Source of the DNA: Halomonas salinarum
GTDB taxonomy: Bacteria; Pseudomonadota; Gammaproteobacteria; Pseudomonadales; Halomonadaceae
Direction of reading: 5' to 3'
Length of the DNA stretch: 64,000 nucleotides
Assembly (NCBI RefSeq): GCF_012062845.1
Contig: NZ_WWNB01000003.1
Coordinates: forward strand, 177,619 to 241,618
Under the pieces are notes generated by a model. That model was not told the DNA's origin and did not search any database. It was given only the letters and a program-made list of their open reading frames with translations. The translations under genes and the position numbers were made by a program. Shown in pieces: positions 35,321 to 44,801 of the stretch (positions are counted from its first letter, which is position 1; each line of letters begins with the position of its first letter).

Positions 35321-37351
35321 TCAAAAGTTATTACCCTTGGCCAGTGTGACGACTGAACTTTTTAACATGCTTGCTTGATATTTATCAGCTTCAGAAACTA
35401 GTTCCGAGACTTCGTTTTTATTAAATACGGGGTTATTAACTTTTGGTCGTGTACTACACTGCTGCCATGTTATATCAGAAATTGGGCCAAGTGGGTGGTA
35501 GTCCGTAGGTGCCTCTTGCAAAAGCTCACTTATAACTAAGTACTGCGCATTTAATACAGCAGAGTGCAGCCGATGCAGGTATTCATTGAGACGTGGCCAC
35601 TGCCAAAATTCTTCTTGAGCGGTCATTATTCGAGGATGTGCCGTAGGAGAAATATCATTTCCTAGGAGGAGCTCCTCAAACAACTTTTCTCCGTGCCGGA
35701 GGCCGCTATATGTAATCTCTATATCACCGACAGGATTATCCTTGGATAACATATCAAGTCCAGATAGGCGGATCATTTGCCTAGCCAGCTCGGCTATTTT
35801 TATCGGCTCCCCCATGTCGAGAACAAACACATCACCGCCACGCCCCATCCCACCGGCTTGAATAACAAGCTGGGCAGCTTCAGGAATGGTCATAAAGTAA
35901 CGTGTAATTTCAGGATGAGTAACCGTAATTGGCCCACCCAGGCTGATCTGCTTCCGGAACAATGGAACAACAGAGCCTGATGACCCAAGGACATTGCCAA
36001 AGCGCACAATACAAAAACGAGTGGTCAACTGACGGCTTGTAGCCGCTTGGCATATCAATTCAGCAATGCGCTTAGTAGTGCCCATGACATTGGTGGGCCG
36101 TACTGCCTTGTCAGTGGATACCAGAACAAAGGTCTCTACTCGGCAGTCGATAGCTGCGGTAACGGTTTCCAATGTTCCAAAGACATTGTTGAGAACGCCT
36201 TCTACAATATTATGTTCGACCATCGGAACATGCTTATAGGCGGCTGCATGGTAAATGGTTTGCACTCCAAAAGAGCGCATTAATATTTCAATGCGAGCAC
36301 GATTCTGTACGGAGCCCAGCAAGGCTCTTATCGATACCGTTAATCCCTCTGCCTGAACAATTTTCAGCAGCTCATTCTCTACCTGATACAGCGAAAACTC
36401 GGAGATCTCGAACAACAGCAGTTCACGTGGGTGCTGTCGCAGAATTTGTCGACACAGTTCAGAACCGATTGAGCCACCTGCACCCGTTACCATTACCACC
36501 TTGTTGCGAATATTGGCAGCCATCAGAGCCTGGTCAGGTGGTACGGGGTCGCGTCCCAGGAGATCTTCTAAAGCGACATCGCGGATATCATTGATTCTCG
36601 CCCGACCAGCCACCACATCAGCCATCCCAGGTACGGTTTGCACGGACACCTGAAGCGATTCAAGTGATCTGAAGATATCACGACGACGAGAACGAGGGGC
36701 GCTTGGCATCGCGAGTAGGATACGTTCGATTCCATAGTCATCGATTAGCTTCTTTGAAGCTGAGGGAGGGTAGACCTTCAACCCCTCGACATGCGTTCCA
36801 TGCATACCCTTCCAGTCATCAATATACGCAACGGGGGTATACTCACTACCTTGCCTTAGTGATGATGCGAGCTGCGAACCCGCCTGACCCGCACCATATA
36901 TCGCCACACGCACCCTATGCCGAACGGGGTTCTGCATGGCATTTAGACTGCGCAAGAAAAACCGTATACCGCCAACACTTATCAATGCCAGCATGGCATA
37001 AATAAAAGCGACTGATTGAGGCACTGGGAAGCCCATCATGAAATTTAAAACCGCTAAGACAGTAGCGGACAACACAATTCCAGCAGATATATTTATTAAT
37101 GCCTTTTCGCCGATGTACCGGATAACAGCCCGATAGAAACCAAGATTTATGAAAAAAAACATGCTAAAAGGTAATGATCCTAAGAAAACGATCCATGCGC
37201 GCGGATCAAAGGTAGCCCCCCAGTCTTCAACCCTGAGCAACATGGCCACAAGGTAGCTTGAAGCGAGCATAGCGATATCGGTAGAAACTTGAATGATGCG
37301 CTTATACTTCCGCGGAAGACGGAAAAGGCGATTTAGTGATAGAAGTGACAT
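35321..37351 (-). CDS. Membrane-bound UDP-sugar 4,6-dehydratase/epimerase (WbpM/CapD family)
   Basis: 676 residues. Four or so N-terminal membrane helices lie within about 20-130, followed by a first Rossmann domain (VRVAIYGAGQAGSQLASSL, about 147-165) and a catalytic short-chain dehydrogenase domain starting TGAGGSIGSELCRQI at 289. Substrate-site motifs are HAAAYKHVPMVEHN, VSTDKAVRPTNVMG and RFGNVLGSSGSVVPLF. It makes a 4-keto-6-deoxy UDP-sugar from UDP-GlcNAc at the inner membrane. It forms a two-gene unit with tviB. Confidence 0.92.
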   Translation of the reverse strand: MSLLSLNRLFRLPRKYKRIIQVSTDIAMLASSYLVAMLLRVEDWGATFDPRAWIVFLGSLPFSMFFFINLGFYRAVIRYIGEKALINISAGIVLSATVLAVLNFMMGFPVPQSVAFIYAMLALISVGGIRFFLRSLNAMQNPVRHRVRVAIYGAGQAGSQLASSLRQGSEYTPVAYIDDWKGMHGTHVEGLKVYPPSASKKLIDDYGIERILLAMPSAPRSRRRDIFRSLESLQVSVQTVPGMADVVAGRARINDIRDVALEDLLGRDPVPPDQALMAANIRNKVVMVTGAGGSIGSELCRQILRQHPRELLLFEISEFSLYQVENELLKIVQAEGLTVSIRALLGSVQNRARIEILMRSFGVQTIYHAAAYKHVPMVEHNIVEGVLNNVFGTLETVTAAIDCRVETFVLVSTDKAVRPTNVMGTTKRIAELICQAATSRQLTTRFCIVRFGNVLGSSGSVVPLFRKQISLGGPITVTHPEITRYFMTIPEAAQLVIQAGGMGRGGDVFVLDMGEPIKIAELARQMIRLSGLDMLSKDNPVGDIEITYSGLRHGEKLFEELLLGNDISPTAHPRIMTAQEEFWQWPRLNEYLHRLHSAVLNAQYLVISELLQEAPTDYHPLGPISDITWQQCSTRPKVNNPVFNKNEVSELVSEADKYQASMLKSSVVTLAKGNNF

Positions 37352-38602
37352 TGATCATTCCCTTGAGTGCCCTTGGTGAGAACGTGTTTTTTTATATTTT
37401 TTTAAATAGCAGCATCTACTCCAGCCATACACCTAAATTTGGCGCACCCTTAGGAGATCAAAGAGCTAACTTTATTTTAGCTTTATCTCCTCCGGCTTTC
37501 AGGCAGTGCCGAGACATCCTTTCCATTACTAATTTATCTCTTTTCCGCTCAAGATAATTTTCCATGTAACAGAATGGTAATCCACGTGACATTAAGTTCC
37601 AAGGTGATTTTTCTCATCATAAATCGACGACTTTACTCCTTTTTCCATATGGGGAAACTAATACCATGACTACTTTATTTACTAGGCACAACGTTATTGC
37701 AGAGCATTAAGCCTTACATCAATTTTCTTGAGCCCACCGGCGATGACTTTAAGGGGAAGGGGGCAGCCCAGTATATTCCGTAGCTGTGCGTTCAGGTTGA
37801 CAGGCATCAAGCCGCCTTTCGGTCTAAGACAACCGCAAGGAGATGCTTACCAGGTCGCTATCTGAAATCTGATAGCCCTCCCCCCGGCCTTCCCCCATTA
37901 AAGAGGCCGAAGCATACGGCTCTCCACCTGATAACAGTCAATTAGTCTTTTTGAGACGAGTGCGCGCCGCTCCACAGGCAGCGTTCTCTATGTGCTATGC
38001 AGGACGCTCCGACGTAAGACGTTGCAAGGCATGCGGTTTAATGCGTTCTGGCTAGCTGATGCAACAACAGATAGTCCTCCGCGAGGTAGACACCACAGCG
38101 ATTCGGAGCTGGCAGCTCGCACAGCGCTGACCTGAACGGCCATACGTGAAACGGGCTCAACGGCCCGTCATGCTTTGATGAGGCCGAATACGCGGGTCCG
38201 CGCGATACTATGTTCAAGAAATTGTCCAGAGGAGTAACGAGGGTCCGACACAGGCGAGGGGATCACATCACCTTGAGTGCGAGGGGCTTCCGCGTGAGAT
38301 GAGCGGTCGCAATGTTGCCTGGCTTCCGGATAGATCAGAATCGTATTTAGTAAATTTGATAACGCGGCTGGAGAATTTCTGCCCGTTTTTCAGGAAGGCT
38401 GCTAAGCTGATTGTTATATAGCCCAGGCGAATATAGTTAATATGCTAATTTTCTGATATATAAAGTAACCTAGAAGAAACTAACTAGAAGGCATACTCAG
38501 TCTCTTTGATTAGATTTGTCATAAGAGATAATGAGTCTATGGGAACTATTACGTCTGGGCGGCAACCTCTGCAGACCAGACATATCTAGGAAGGAACCTC
38601 TT
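37352..38602. other. Long non-coding region upstream of wza
   Basis: About 1.25 kb with no credible gene on either strand. The flanks (37352-37720 and 38350-38602) are AT-rich while the core (about 37730-38340) is GC-richer and full of stops. The core may be a decayed element or a structured leader. The right part should hold the promoter of wza and the left part that of the 4,6-dehydratase gene. Confidence 0.45.
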
Positions 38603-39721
38603 ATGACCTACAGCTCTTGCCGCCGTTTATTACCCGTTGCGTTGCTGACACTCGGCCTTCTAAGTGGCTGCGCCTTGGCACCAGGCAGCCACATGGATTA
38701 CGAGTCCGAGAGCATTTCTTTCAACGAGAAGATAGACATCATGCCTATCACCCAAAGCCTGGTGGCTGATTATCAACCCATGCCATTGCCTAGGGCCACC
38801 GCCATGCCAGCGGCACTGCGCAGCGAACTGGAGGACTATGAATACCAGATCGGCGTAGGTGATGTGTTGGATATTATTGTCTACGACCATCCAGAGCTGA
38901 CGATTCCCGCCGGCGCAGAACGCAGCGCCGCTGAAGCCGGCAACCGAGTGCGCAACGACGGTACCATCTTCTATCCGTATATCGGTCGGGTAAAGGTAGT
39001 CGGCCGGACACTGGATGAAACTCGAAGCCTGCTGACCCGTCAGCTGTCCTCGTACATCACCGATCCTCAATTGGACGTACGGATTGCCGGCTTCAATTCC
39101 AAGAAGGTTTATATCAGCGGCGCAGTTTCACAGCCGGGCACTTTGCCCATCACCAGCGTGCCTCTGACAATTATTGATGCTATCAGCCAAGCTGGGGGCG
39201 CCCTGGTCAATGCCAACTGGCACAATGTTGTCCTAACCCGCGATGGAGATGAAATTCCAATTTCGCTTTACGCTTTGTTGCGAAGGGGAGATCTGAGGGA
39301 AAATCGCCTGATGCGCAATGGAGACATTTTATATGTTCCCACCTCAGAAAATCAGGCAGTTGCTATCATGGGGCAAATCCGAAATCCAGGCAGCATTCAA
39401 TTGGGGAGCGAACGTCTCTCGCTTACCGGTGCTTTGGCACGTGCAGGCGGGATAATAGAGAATACTGCTGAGCCCTCGGGCATCTTCGTTATTCGTGGAG
39501 AAGAGGTAGGTGCTGAAAAGCTGGCAACAGTTTACCAACTTGATGTAAGGAATGCGGTTGCCTTTACGCTGGGTAACCAGTTTATCCTGCAGCCACAGGA
39601 TGTCATCTATGTCACTACCGCACCAATTGCGCGCTGGAACCGGGTAATCAGCCTTTTACTTCCGACCGTCGGACTACCTGGCAGCGTGGCCAGTACTGGC
39701 AGCAGCCTCGACGGCTTGTAA
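38603..39721 (+). CDS. wza: Outer-membrane polysaccharide export protein (Wza family)
   Basis: 372 residues. Lipoprotein signal peptide with lipobox LLSGC (Cys23). The polysaccharide export domain (about 80-180) contains YQIGVGDVLDIIVYDHPELT and IFYPYIGRVKVVGRT. Two SLBB repeats follow (KVYISGAVSQPGTLPI; AVAIMGQIRNPGSIQLG). The protein forms the octameric export channel for capsule or exopolysaccharide. GGAAGGA precedes ATG 38603; an in-frame ATG at 38531 would bury the signal peptide. No wzb/wzc genes follow, which is unusual. Confidence 0.93.
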   Translation: MTYSSCRRLLPVALLTLGLLSGCALAPGSHMDYESESISFNEKIDIMPITQSLVADYQPMPLPRATAMPAALRSELEDYEYQIGVGDVLDIIVYDHPELTIPAGAERSAAEAGNRVRNDGTIFYPYIGRVKVVGRTLDETRSLLTRQLSSYITDPQLDVRIAGFNSKKVYISGAVSQPGTLPITSVPLTIIDAISQAGGALVNANWHNVVLTRDGDEIPISLYALLRRGDLRENRLMRNGDILYVPTSENQAVAIMGQIRNPGSIQLGSERLSLTGALARAGGIIENTAEPSGIFVIRGEEVGAEKLATVYQLDVRNAVAFTLGNQFILQPQDVIYVTTAPIARWNRVISLLLPTVGLPGSVASTGSSLDGL

Positions 39722-40055
39722 GAACTCATGTTTCTTATCAAGTGTAGGGTAGTGGGTGGTAGCGCCACTGCCCTTCTTCACAACAAGTTTTGTGAGTTGC
39801 CGGGGGCTTCTGCCTGCCCATCACCAAGGGCTAAGGCAGAGATTTGGTTGAACATGTCGACATCGTATTGTCGATCTACCGTCAAGAGGGAACTCGGAGA
39901 GACTGCAGGTTCAGTGAATAATCACGCGAAAATTCTTGCATGGAAAACACCACAGGATGATTATGCCGAGATACCACACAAGGCAGGCACTGACTAGGGC
40001 ACGTTTCAGTAGCGTTCATTTAAAATTTTAAATCAACGAAAATCACAACCAACCG
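39722..40055. other. Intergenic gap between wza and the lasso island
   Basis: An 89-codon plus-strand frame (39728-39997) has no family resemblance and odd composition, so it is not called. This is the left border of the lasso-peptide island; no repeat or tRNA marks it. Confidence 0.4.
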
Positions 40056-41099
40056 TTAGGATGAGCGTTTCACATCTTCAAGTATAGCAGCATGAACCTG
40101 TGGCAGTTTTTTGTACCCTGACGGATAGTACAAGCGCTTGACGGACACGCCTTGCGCCATTTTTGCTAAACGGTGAAACCGGCTGATATGCCACTCTTCT
40201 CCCCCCCTACCGCTTCGCCCATCGCCACACGAAAAATCGCTGAGGGCACCACGCCTCTCAACGATATTTGCAAGAAAAGAGTGACGAACTAACTGCGTCA
40301 GCGAATCCCCTGTAAGCACAGGTTTAATCTGTATTCTTGGGGCGCTATCATCACCGTCGTAACCATCTGTCCGACGCTCGAGTAGATAGACACAAGAGAC
40401 AGGCAGCGAAGCTGCGGCGACAGAGCCAACCTCACTTGCGGGAACACTCAGCTTGCTGAAATCCGGATGGACCAACGGGAAGCCATCGGCACGCCCTGCA
40501 AATCGCAGCGCTTGCTCGGGAGTAAGCTTAAGCTGTGGAAATCCATGCCGACAAACTACCGTGCCATTGAGTGATTCCAACGCAGCAATGTCATCGGCGA
40601 TCAGGGGAAAGCCCGCTTGCACCATGGAGGCTACCAAGGTGCTCTTGCCCCCCGTACGGTCGGCCACAAATAGCACCGCACGATCACCTATGGCCACCGC
40701 ACCAGCGTGCAGAGCCGCCACGCCAGAGGCTTCCAGATAATAGGACATAACATGCCCTAGCAGACAGATCTCGATCATACAATTGAGCTTGGGATCGAAT
40801 AGTTCGCACGTAATCTCACCCGATCGCAATATAAAATCGGCTATACGAGGGAAGTGCAAGATAAAGCCAAATTTCAATGCAAACACCTGCAACGCACTTT
40901 CGCCATAACGGTTCTTGGCTGGGCTAAGGTAGAGACAGTCATTGGTTGGTGTGCTATAGCTATGGGCAACGAGTCGGCAGGTAAATAACAGATCAGTCTC
41001 AGCTTCAGGCGATGCTGCAGTCATCGGTGTACGAAAACGATAATCCGTTTCAAGGCAGAAACCGAAGACGCAGTACCGATTTGACTTCATGTTCGCCAC
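40056..41099 (-). CDS. HPr-kinase-like lasso-peptide tailoring kinase (copy 1)
   Basis: 347 residues of the HprK-like family seen in lasso clusters. An N-terminal unknown domain precedes the kinase core: LHAGAVAIGDRAVLF (His131), P-loop ADRTGGKST (146-154) and LIADDIAAL (Asp169/170). In paeninodin-type pathways such kinases phosphorylate the precursor's C-terminal serine. The P-loop starts with Ala rather than Gly, still within the [AG]x4GK[ST] rule. It is the last gene of the minus-strand lasso block. GTG 41099 is assumed as start; ATG 41090 is the alternative. Confidence 0.75.
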   Translation of the reverse strand: MANMKSNRYCVFGFCLETDYRFRTPMTAASPEAETDLLFTCRLVAHSYSTPTNDCLYLSPAKNRYGESALQVFALKFGFILHFPRIADFILRSGEITCELFDPKLNCMIEICLLGHVMSYYLEASGVAALHAGAVAIGDRAVLFVADRTGGKSTLVASMVQAGFPLIADDIAALESLNGTVVCRHGFPQLKLTPEQALRFAGRADGFPLVHPDFSKLSVPASEVGSVAAASLPVSCVYLLERRTDGYDGDDSAPRIQIKPVLTGDSLTQLVRHSFLANIVERRGALSDFSCGDGRSGRGGEEWHISRFHRLAKMAQGVSVKRLYYPSGYKKLPQVHAAILEDVKRSS

Positions 41100-41128
41100 G
41101 ATTCCTTAGTAATTCTAGTTAAAAGACA

Positions 41129-42391
41129 CTACAACGGATTATTGTTGCGCAATATCCCATTCTGCTCAAGCTCTAATACCAATGCAGCAAGATCCTCTCG
41201 AAGCCTTGCCGGGTCAACGTCATAACACTCAAGCAACGTCGATTCGGCGCCCTCAAGCGTGCCATGCTCGAGTACACAGCGCCACATATCGGCAGCCACG
41301 CCTTCCAGGCCAAAGCACGACGTCGATTCTGACGCGTCTTCCGGCATACGAGCGACCGCGATTGTCGTATCGATCTCCGCCCACAGAACACGACTAGCGA
41401 CACAAATGGGACCTGAACCACTGGATTGAAGAGCGACAACTCTTTGATTGCCATTTGAATAATCACGACGCATCTTCTCGAAGGCAATGCGGCGATTAAG
41501 GCACAGGTCCGGTGGAAAAACGTTCCAACCAGCCTCGAATTGACTGGTCCCGGTATTCCAATATTTCGTTTGTGGCTCACACCAGGCGAAGGCGAAATGC
41601 TCAACCATGCCAACCCAGTAGCCATGGCCAGTCATTAAATCTTGTTGCCGGGCACGCCATTGGGGATATGACGCACCGAACTTTTCGGGCGCCATATCAT
41701 AAAGCTCCCTGGCATTTATACAAACTTCGACGCTCGGCTCTGCACGTTCAATGGCACGACACAATGCAGACGCCGCATACAGTGGACAAAAAACAACTCT
41801 AGGGCTACCGACCTGTTTCAGGAACTGCTGAAATCGGACGCCAGACAGCGCGCAATCATCGACCACTACCAGCGTCTTATGGGTTGAACTGGGCGTTAAT
41901 TTATCCGACATCACAATCTGGTCGGGACGCAAATTAAGTAAATATGACAACATACCGAGCACTATCAATCCGCCTCTAGGGATCGCCGTATACTGAAAAC
42001 GTGACAGTTCATCGCGACCGAAGTATTTAATCAACTTATGTGCAAGGTGCTCCGCACTCCGCTCAGCGTCATGATAATCTATATACTTATGATTGTTACC
42101 CACCTCTTTTATTTGATTTGATAGCTCCCTTAAGCGTGCTCTTTGCGTAGAATTAAAACTCCCAAAAACTGCAAGCATAGGCTGGGGGTGAGCACACCCA
42201 ACAAGTGATGAACCGGCCAGATCGCCCCATAGTGGGTTCACAAAAAAACCTTCCCCCAAGGCCCGCAGGGAAGAAGCCACGTCATCTTTATGAGCAAATC
42301 TTAGAAGTTGCTTATTATCCACACTACCATCAAAAAGCAAGATAGCATCCAAAGCAACCTCCGCACCAAAAAAGCAAATAAAATGGCGCAA
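41129..42391 (-). CDS. Phosphoribosyltransferase domain fused to a PqqD-like RRE domain
   Basis: 420 residues. Residues about 1-100 are unrecognised. A type-I phosphoribosyltransferase fold spans about 130-235, with YTAIPRGGLIVLGMLSYLL and the PRPP-binding loop TLVVVDDCALSGVRFQQFL (173-191). Residues about 335-415 (VLWAEIDTTIAVARMP; FGLEGVAADMWRCVLEHGT; YDVDPARLREDLAALVLELE) match the PqqD fold that recognises RiPP leaders. It lies directly downstream of lasso precursor 1, so it likely supplies that pathway's RRE and perhaps a ribosyl or nucleotide-linked modification. The start (TTG at 42391) is uncertain. Confidence 0.72.
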   Translation of the reverse strand: MRHFICFFGAEVALDAILLFDGSVDNKQLLRFAHKDDVASSLRALGEGFFVNPLWGDLAGSSLVGCAHPQPMLAVFGSFNSTQRARLRELSNQIKEVGNNHKYIDYHDAERSAEHLAHKLIKYFGRDELSRFQYTAIPRGGLIVLGMLSYLLNLRPDQIVMSDKLTPSSTHKTLVVVDDCALSGVRFQQFLKQVGSPRVVFCPLYAASALCRAIERAEPSVEVCINARELYDMAPEKFGASYPQWRARQQDLMTGHGYWVGMVEHFAFAWCEPQTKYWNTGTSQFEAGWNVFPPDLCLNRRIAFEKMRRDYSNGNQRVVALQSSGSGPICVASRVLWAEIDTTIAVARMPEDASESTSCFGLEGVAADMWRCVLEHGTLEGAESTLLECYDVDPARLREDLAALVLELEQNGILRNNNPL

Positions 42392-42444
42392 CGTATAATA
42401 TATCTGTTAATCACATAGCAACTATTTTTTGAATTAACAACATA

Positions 42445-42642
42445 TTAACCGTTGCTTCCACCAGCGCTGCTATGCGTAATACTTCCCCCGACATGATCCG
42501 CATTGCCGGGCCACACATCATCACCTGGATTGGTTAAGCCCACTTTCGTAATATCCGACACGGTACCCCAACACTTTAACTGCGGAGTGTTGTACTCTCG
42601 ACGGGAAGTACCTTCTTTTGAAGGTAGACGTTGGTTATTCAT
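42445..42642 (-). CDS. Lasso-peptide precursor 1
   Basis: 65 residues. The leader holds the RRE-recognition pattern Y17-x2-P20-x-L22 (EYNTPQLKCWGTV), then Gly26 and Thr32, as in lasso leaders where Thr is at -2 of the core. That rule puts the core at Val34 (ring to Asp41 or Asp42). A start at Gly35 with a ring to Asp42 is equally possible. The core has PGDD and a Gly/Ser-rich tail ending GGSNG. GAGGTG lies 8 bases before ATG 42642. It is encoded between the cyclase and the RRE fusion gene. Confidence 0.8.
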   Translation of the reverse strand: MNNQRLPSKEGTSRREYNTPQLKCWGTVSDITKVGLTNPGDDVWPGNADHVGGSITHSSAGGSNG

Positions 42643-42821
42643 AAATATCACCTCATGATAAGAGGCCTGGATCATTCCCCACCTCTGTAGTTAAATATTA
42701 GATAACCAAGGCTCAACTGGCCACATCAGGACCGTATGCTTTTCCTAACAAAAAATAATGAAATTATAAAAACAGTCCACATCACTTTTTCTTATCATCA
42801 GAAACCCTACACCGACGTCAT

Positions 42822-44765
42822 CTATGTCCAGTAGCGTCGAAGCCATATCTCGAGGGATAGGGTCGACCAAAGATCAAATGCCGGCACTTCTCCCTTTACG
42901 AATTGATCAAACCGCACACGCAACGCATCCTCATCAATGTAGCCGAGGTCGGCACAGCGGCTATTGGTCATGAGATCGACCACCGCTTTGTATGATTTCT
43001 CGCGCAGCGCATGCAGATACAATGGTCCGGGCGATACCTTTTGAGCGGCATTGATGGCTGCCGAAGGCATGATACCTTCCATGGCATGTCGCGGTAGCCG
43101 TTTCACGTCGGTGGCCCTGCCTATCCAATGCTGGGGGCAGGCGAGCATGAATTCCGCTATGCGCCGGTCACTCCAAGGGTCGGCAGAACCCATGCCATAC
43201 CCTGCACATAGACGCTCTGAATGCATGACCCCGCGCATAACAAGCGGAGAGAAGATGTGAATATAGCGCTGTCGACTCGCTGCCCCCGGCCAAGTCTGCG
43301 CCGCCAAGGTGACCGGATCACTGGCCGGCAGCGCCGTCCGTCGCAGAAAACTTTCGCGCACATGCTCTTCGGCGCGCAATGCAGGACCACACCTTATTGT
43401 ACAACGCTTCTCAACGCCCCCCCCACCCACCAGCGACCTTAGTCGCTGTGAAGCGAGCTGCCCCGACACAACGAATCCCCTGGGAAAGACGTCTTCGACC
43501 ACCGGGCGCAGTACATAGCGTGACAACGTAGAGGCTTTGGATAAGCTGGATAGCCGTGACAATCTCGCCAGCTCCACTCGAGCGTCAGCGAATAATCCCG
43601 CACGCAGCATCCCCGGCACGTCGTTTACGCTCCCTCCGCACATCATATCGCCCCGAAATCCATAGAACATCTCCACAGCCCGATCAGCCTTGGCAGCCGT
43701 TAACCCTCTAATCAGGAAGGTTTGAAACATCGTAGTAAAGGGATCATCTTCATGCGGGACATAGGCGGTCTCATCGACCAGAGGATAGGTTTCCTCGGCG
43801 GGTATCTCATGCGTCGGAATCTGGTAACGATCAGTAATGCGGTAGATATTCTCCCGCTCATCACACTCAGGAAAGTCTGAGAACGCCCAGCTATATGCAC
43901 GCATTGCGGGAATATGTTCTTCTTGTTCGCCAAGCCAGCCTGCAATCGAAGCGATGGTCGCCGAATCCATCCCTCCACTTAGACTTACGCCAACTGGTGA
44001 TCGCACGCGAAGCCTACTACGCACCGCCTCTAGCAGAATCTCGCGCAACTGGTCAGCATATTCACGTTCGTCACGGTAACGAATGCGATTGCTGGGGTCG
44101 GGACGCCAATAGGCGCGCCTGTGTATGCGACCATGCACTGTGATCACAACTTCCTCAGCCGACTTGACCTCCTCGATGCCCTCATAGAACACAGATCCTT
44201 GCGGTACCTGCATACCGGCGAGATACCAGGCCACCGTTTGCTCATTAAGCTTTCTCGGCACCTTTTCGGCGGCGAGAATTTGCGTTACCTCGGTGGCAAA
44301 CAGCACACGCTTGGGCTCCACGCGGTAGTAGAGCGAGCGCATGCCCATGGCATCGCGCGCCAGCCGCAGCTCACAGCGGCCTTCGTCCCAGAGTGCATAA
44401 GCGAAATCACCAATGAGTCGCCCAGGGCCGAGTTCGCCGTGGCGAAGCAGGGTGCCAAGCATGAGTTCGGCATCGGTTGTCTTATCAGTACGGCTCACCG
44501 GTTTGCCCTCGAGACACTCGGCGCGATTATCAAGCCGTGCATCGGCCGCAAAAACTAGACGCCTTGCCGGGTCTACGATCGGGCGGCATGCCCCACTTCC
44601 GTCAGACGTTATATCCAACGACAGACAGGCAATCCCCACAGACCCTACGCAGTGGTAATGAACTCCATCAGGTCCGCGGTGTTTTGCCCGGCTCACCATC
44701 CGCTCGAGCTCGGTGCGACTGACCGGCCCACCATCAAAGCGAATGATTCCACACATGCCGCTCAT
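42822..44765 (-). CDS. Asparagine-synthetase-like lasso cyclase (copy 1)
   Basis: 647 residues. N-terminal Ntn glutaminase-like domain (about 1-200) begins MSGMCGIIRFDGG and keeps RGPDG and GDFAYALWDEGRCELRLARD. The synthetase domain has the PP-loop VGVSLSGGMDSATIASIAG. Lasso C proteins adenylate the ring Asp/Glu side chain and close the macrolactam. The Met-Ser-Gly-Met-Cys start keeps a cysteine near the N-terminus, unlike copy 2. ATG 44765 was chosen over a TTG at 44789; ATG 44756 would place Cys at position 2. Confidence 0.88.
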   Translation of the reverse strand: MSGMCGIIRFDGGPVSRTELERMVSRAKHRGPDGVHYHCVGSVGIACLSLDITSDGSGACRPIVDPARRLVFAADARLDNRAECLEGKPVSRTDKTTDAELMLGTLLRHGELGPGRLIGDFAYALWDEGRCELRLARDAMGMRSLYYRVEPKRVLFATEVTQILAAEKVPRKLNEQTVAWYLAGMQVPQGSVFYEGIEEVKSAEEVVITVHGRIHRRAYWRPDPSNRIRYRDEREYADQLREILLEAVRSRLRVRSPVGVSLSGGMDSATIASIAGWLGEQEEHIPAMRAYSWAFSDFPECDERENIYRITDRYQIPTHEIPAEETYPLVDETAYVPHEDDPFTTMFQTFLIRGLTAAKADRAVEMFYGFRGDMMCGGSVNDVPGMLRAGLFADARVELARLSRLSSLSKASTLSRYVLRPVVEDVFPRGFVVSGQLASQRLRSLVGGGGVEKRCTIRCGPALRAEEHVRESFLRRTALPASDPVTLAAQTWPGAASRQRYIHIFSPLVMRGVMHSERLCAGYGMGSADPWSDRRIAEFMLACPQHWIGRATDVKRLPRHAMEGIMPSAAINAAQKVSPGPLYLHALREKSYKAVVDLMTNSRCADLGYIDEDALRVRFDQFVKGEVPAFDLWSTLSLEIWLRRYWT

Positions 44766-44801
44766 GGTCGTGCTCTCGCTATCCGACAAACCGAATCCAT
44801 G

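Noticed and set aside
37920..37960. AGAGCCGTATGC on the minus strand, resembling the start of a group II intron domain V
   Set aside because: The pairing half (GTACGGTTC-like) is absent and no maturase gene is nearby, so the match is too short to support an intron.
39728..39997. 89-codon frame after wza, considered as a Wzb-type phosphatase
   Set aside because: It lacks the CX5R phosphatase motif and any resemblance to the family; composition is atypical for a gene.
44756..44789. TTG at 44789 as the start of cyclase 1
   Set aside because: No ribosome-binding site, and the added residues (LSDSESTT) are absent from family N-termini; MSG or MCG starts fit better.
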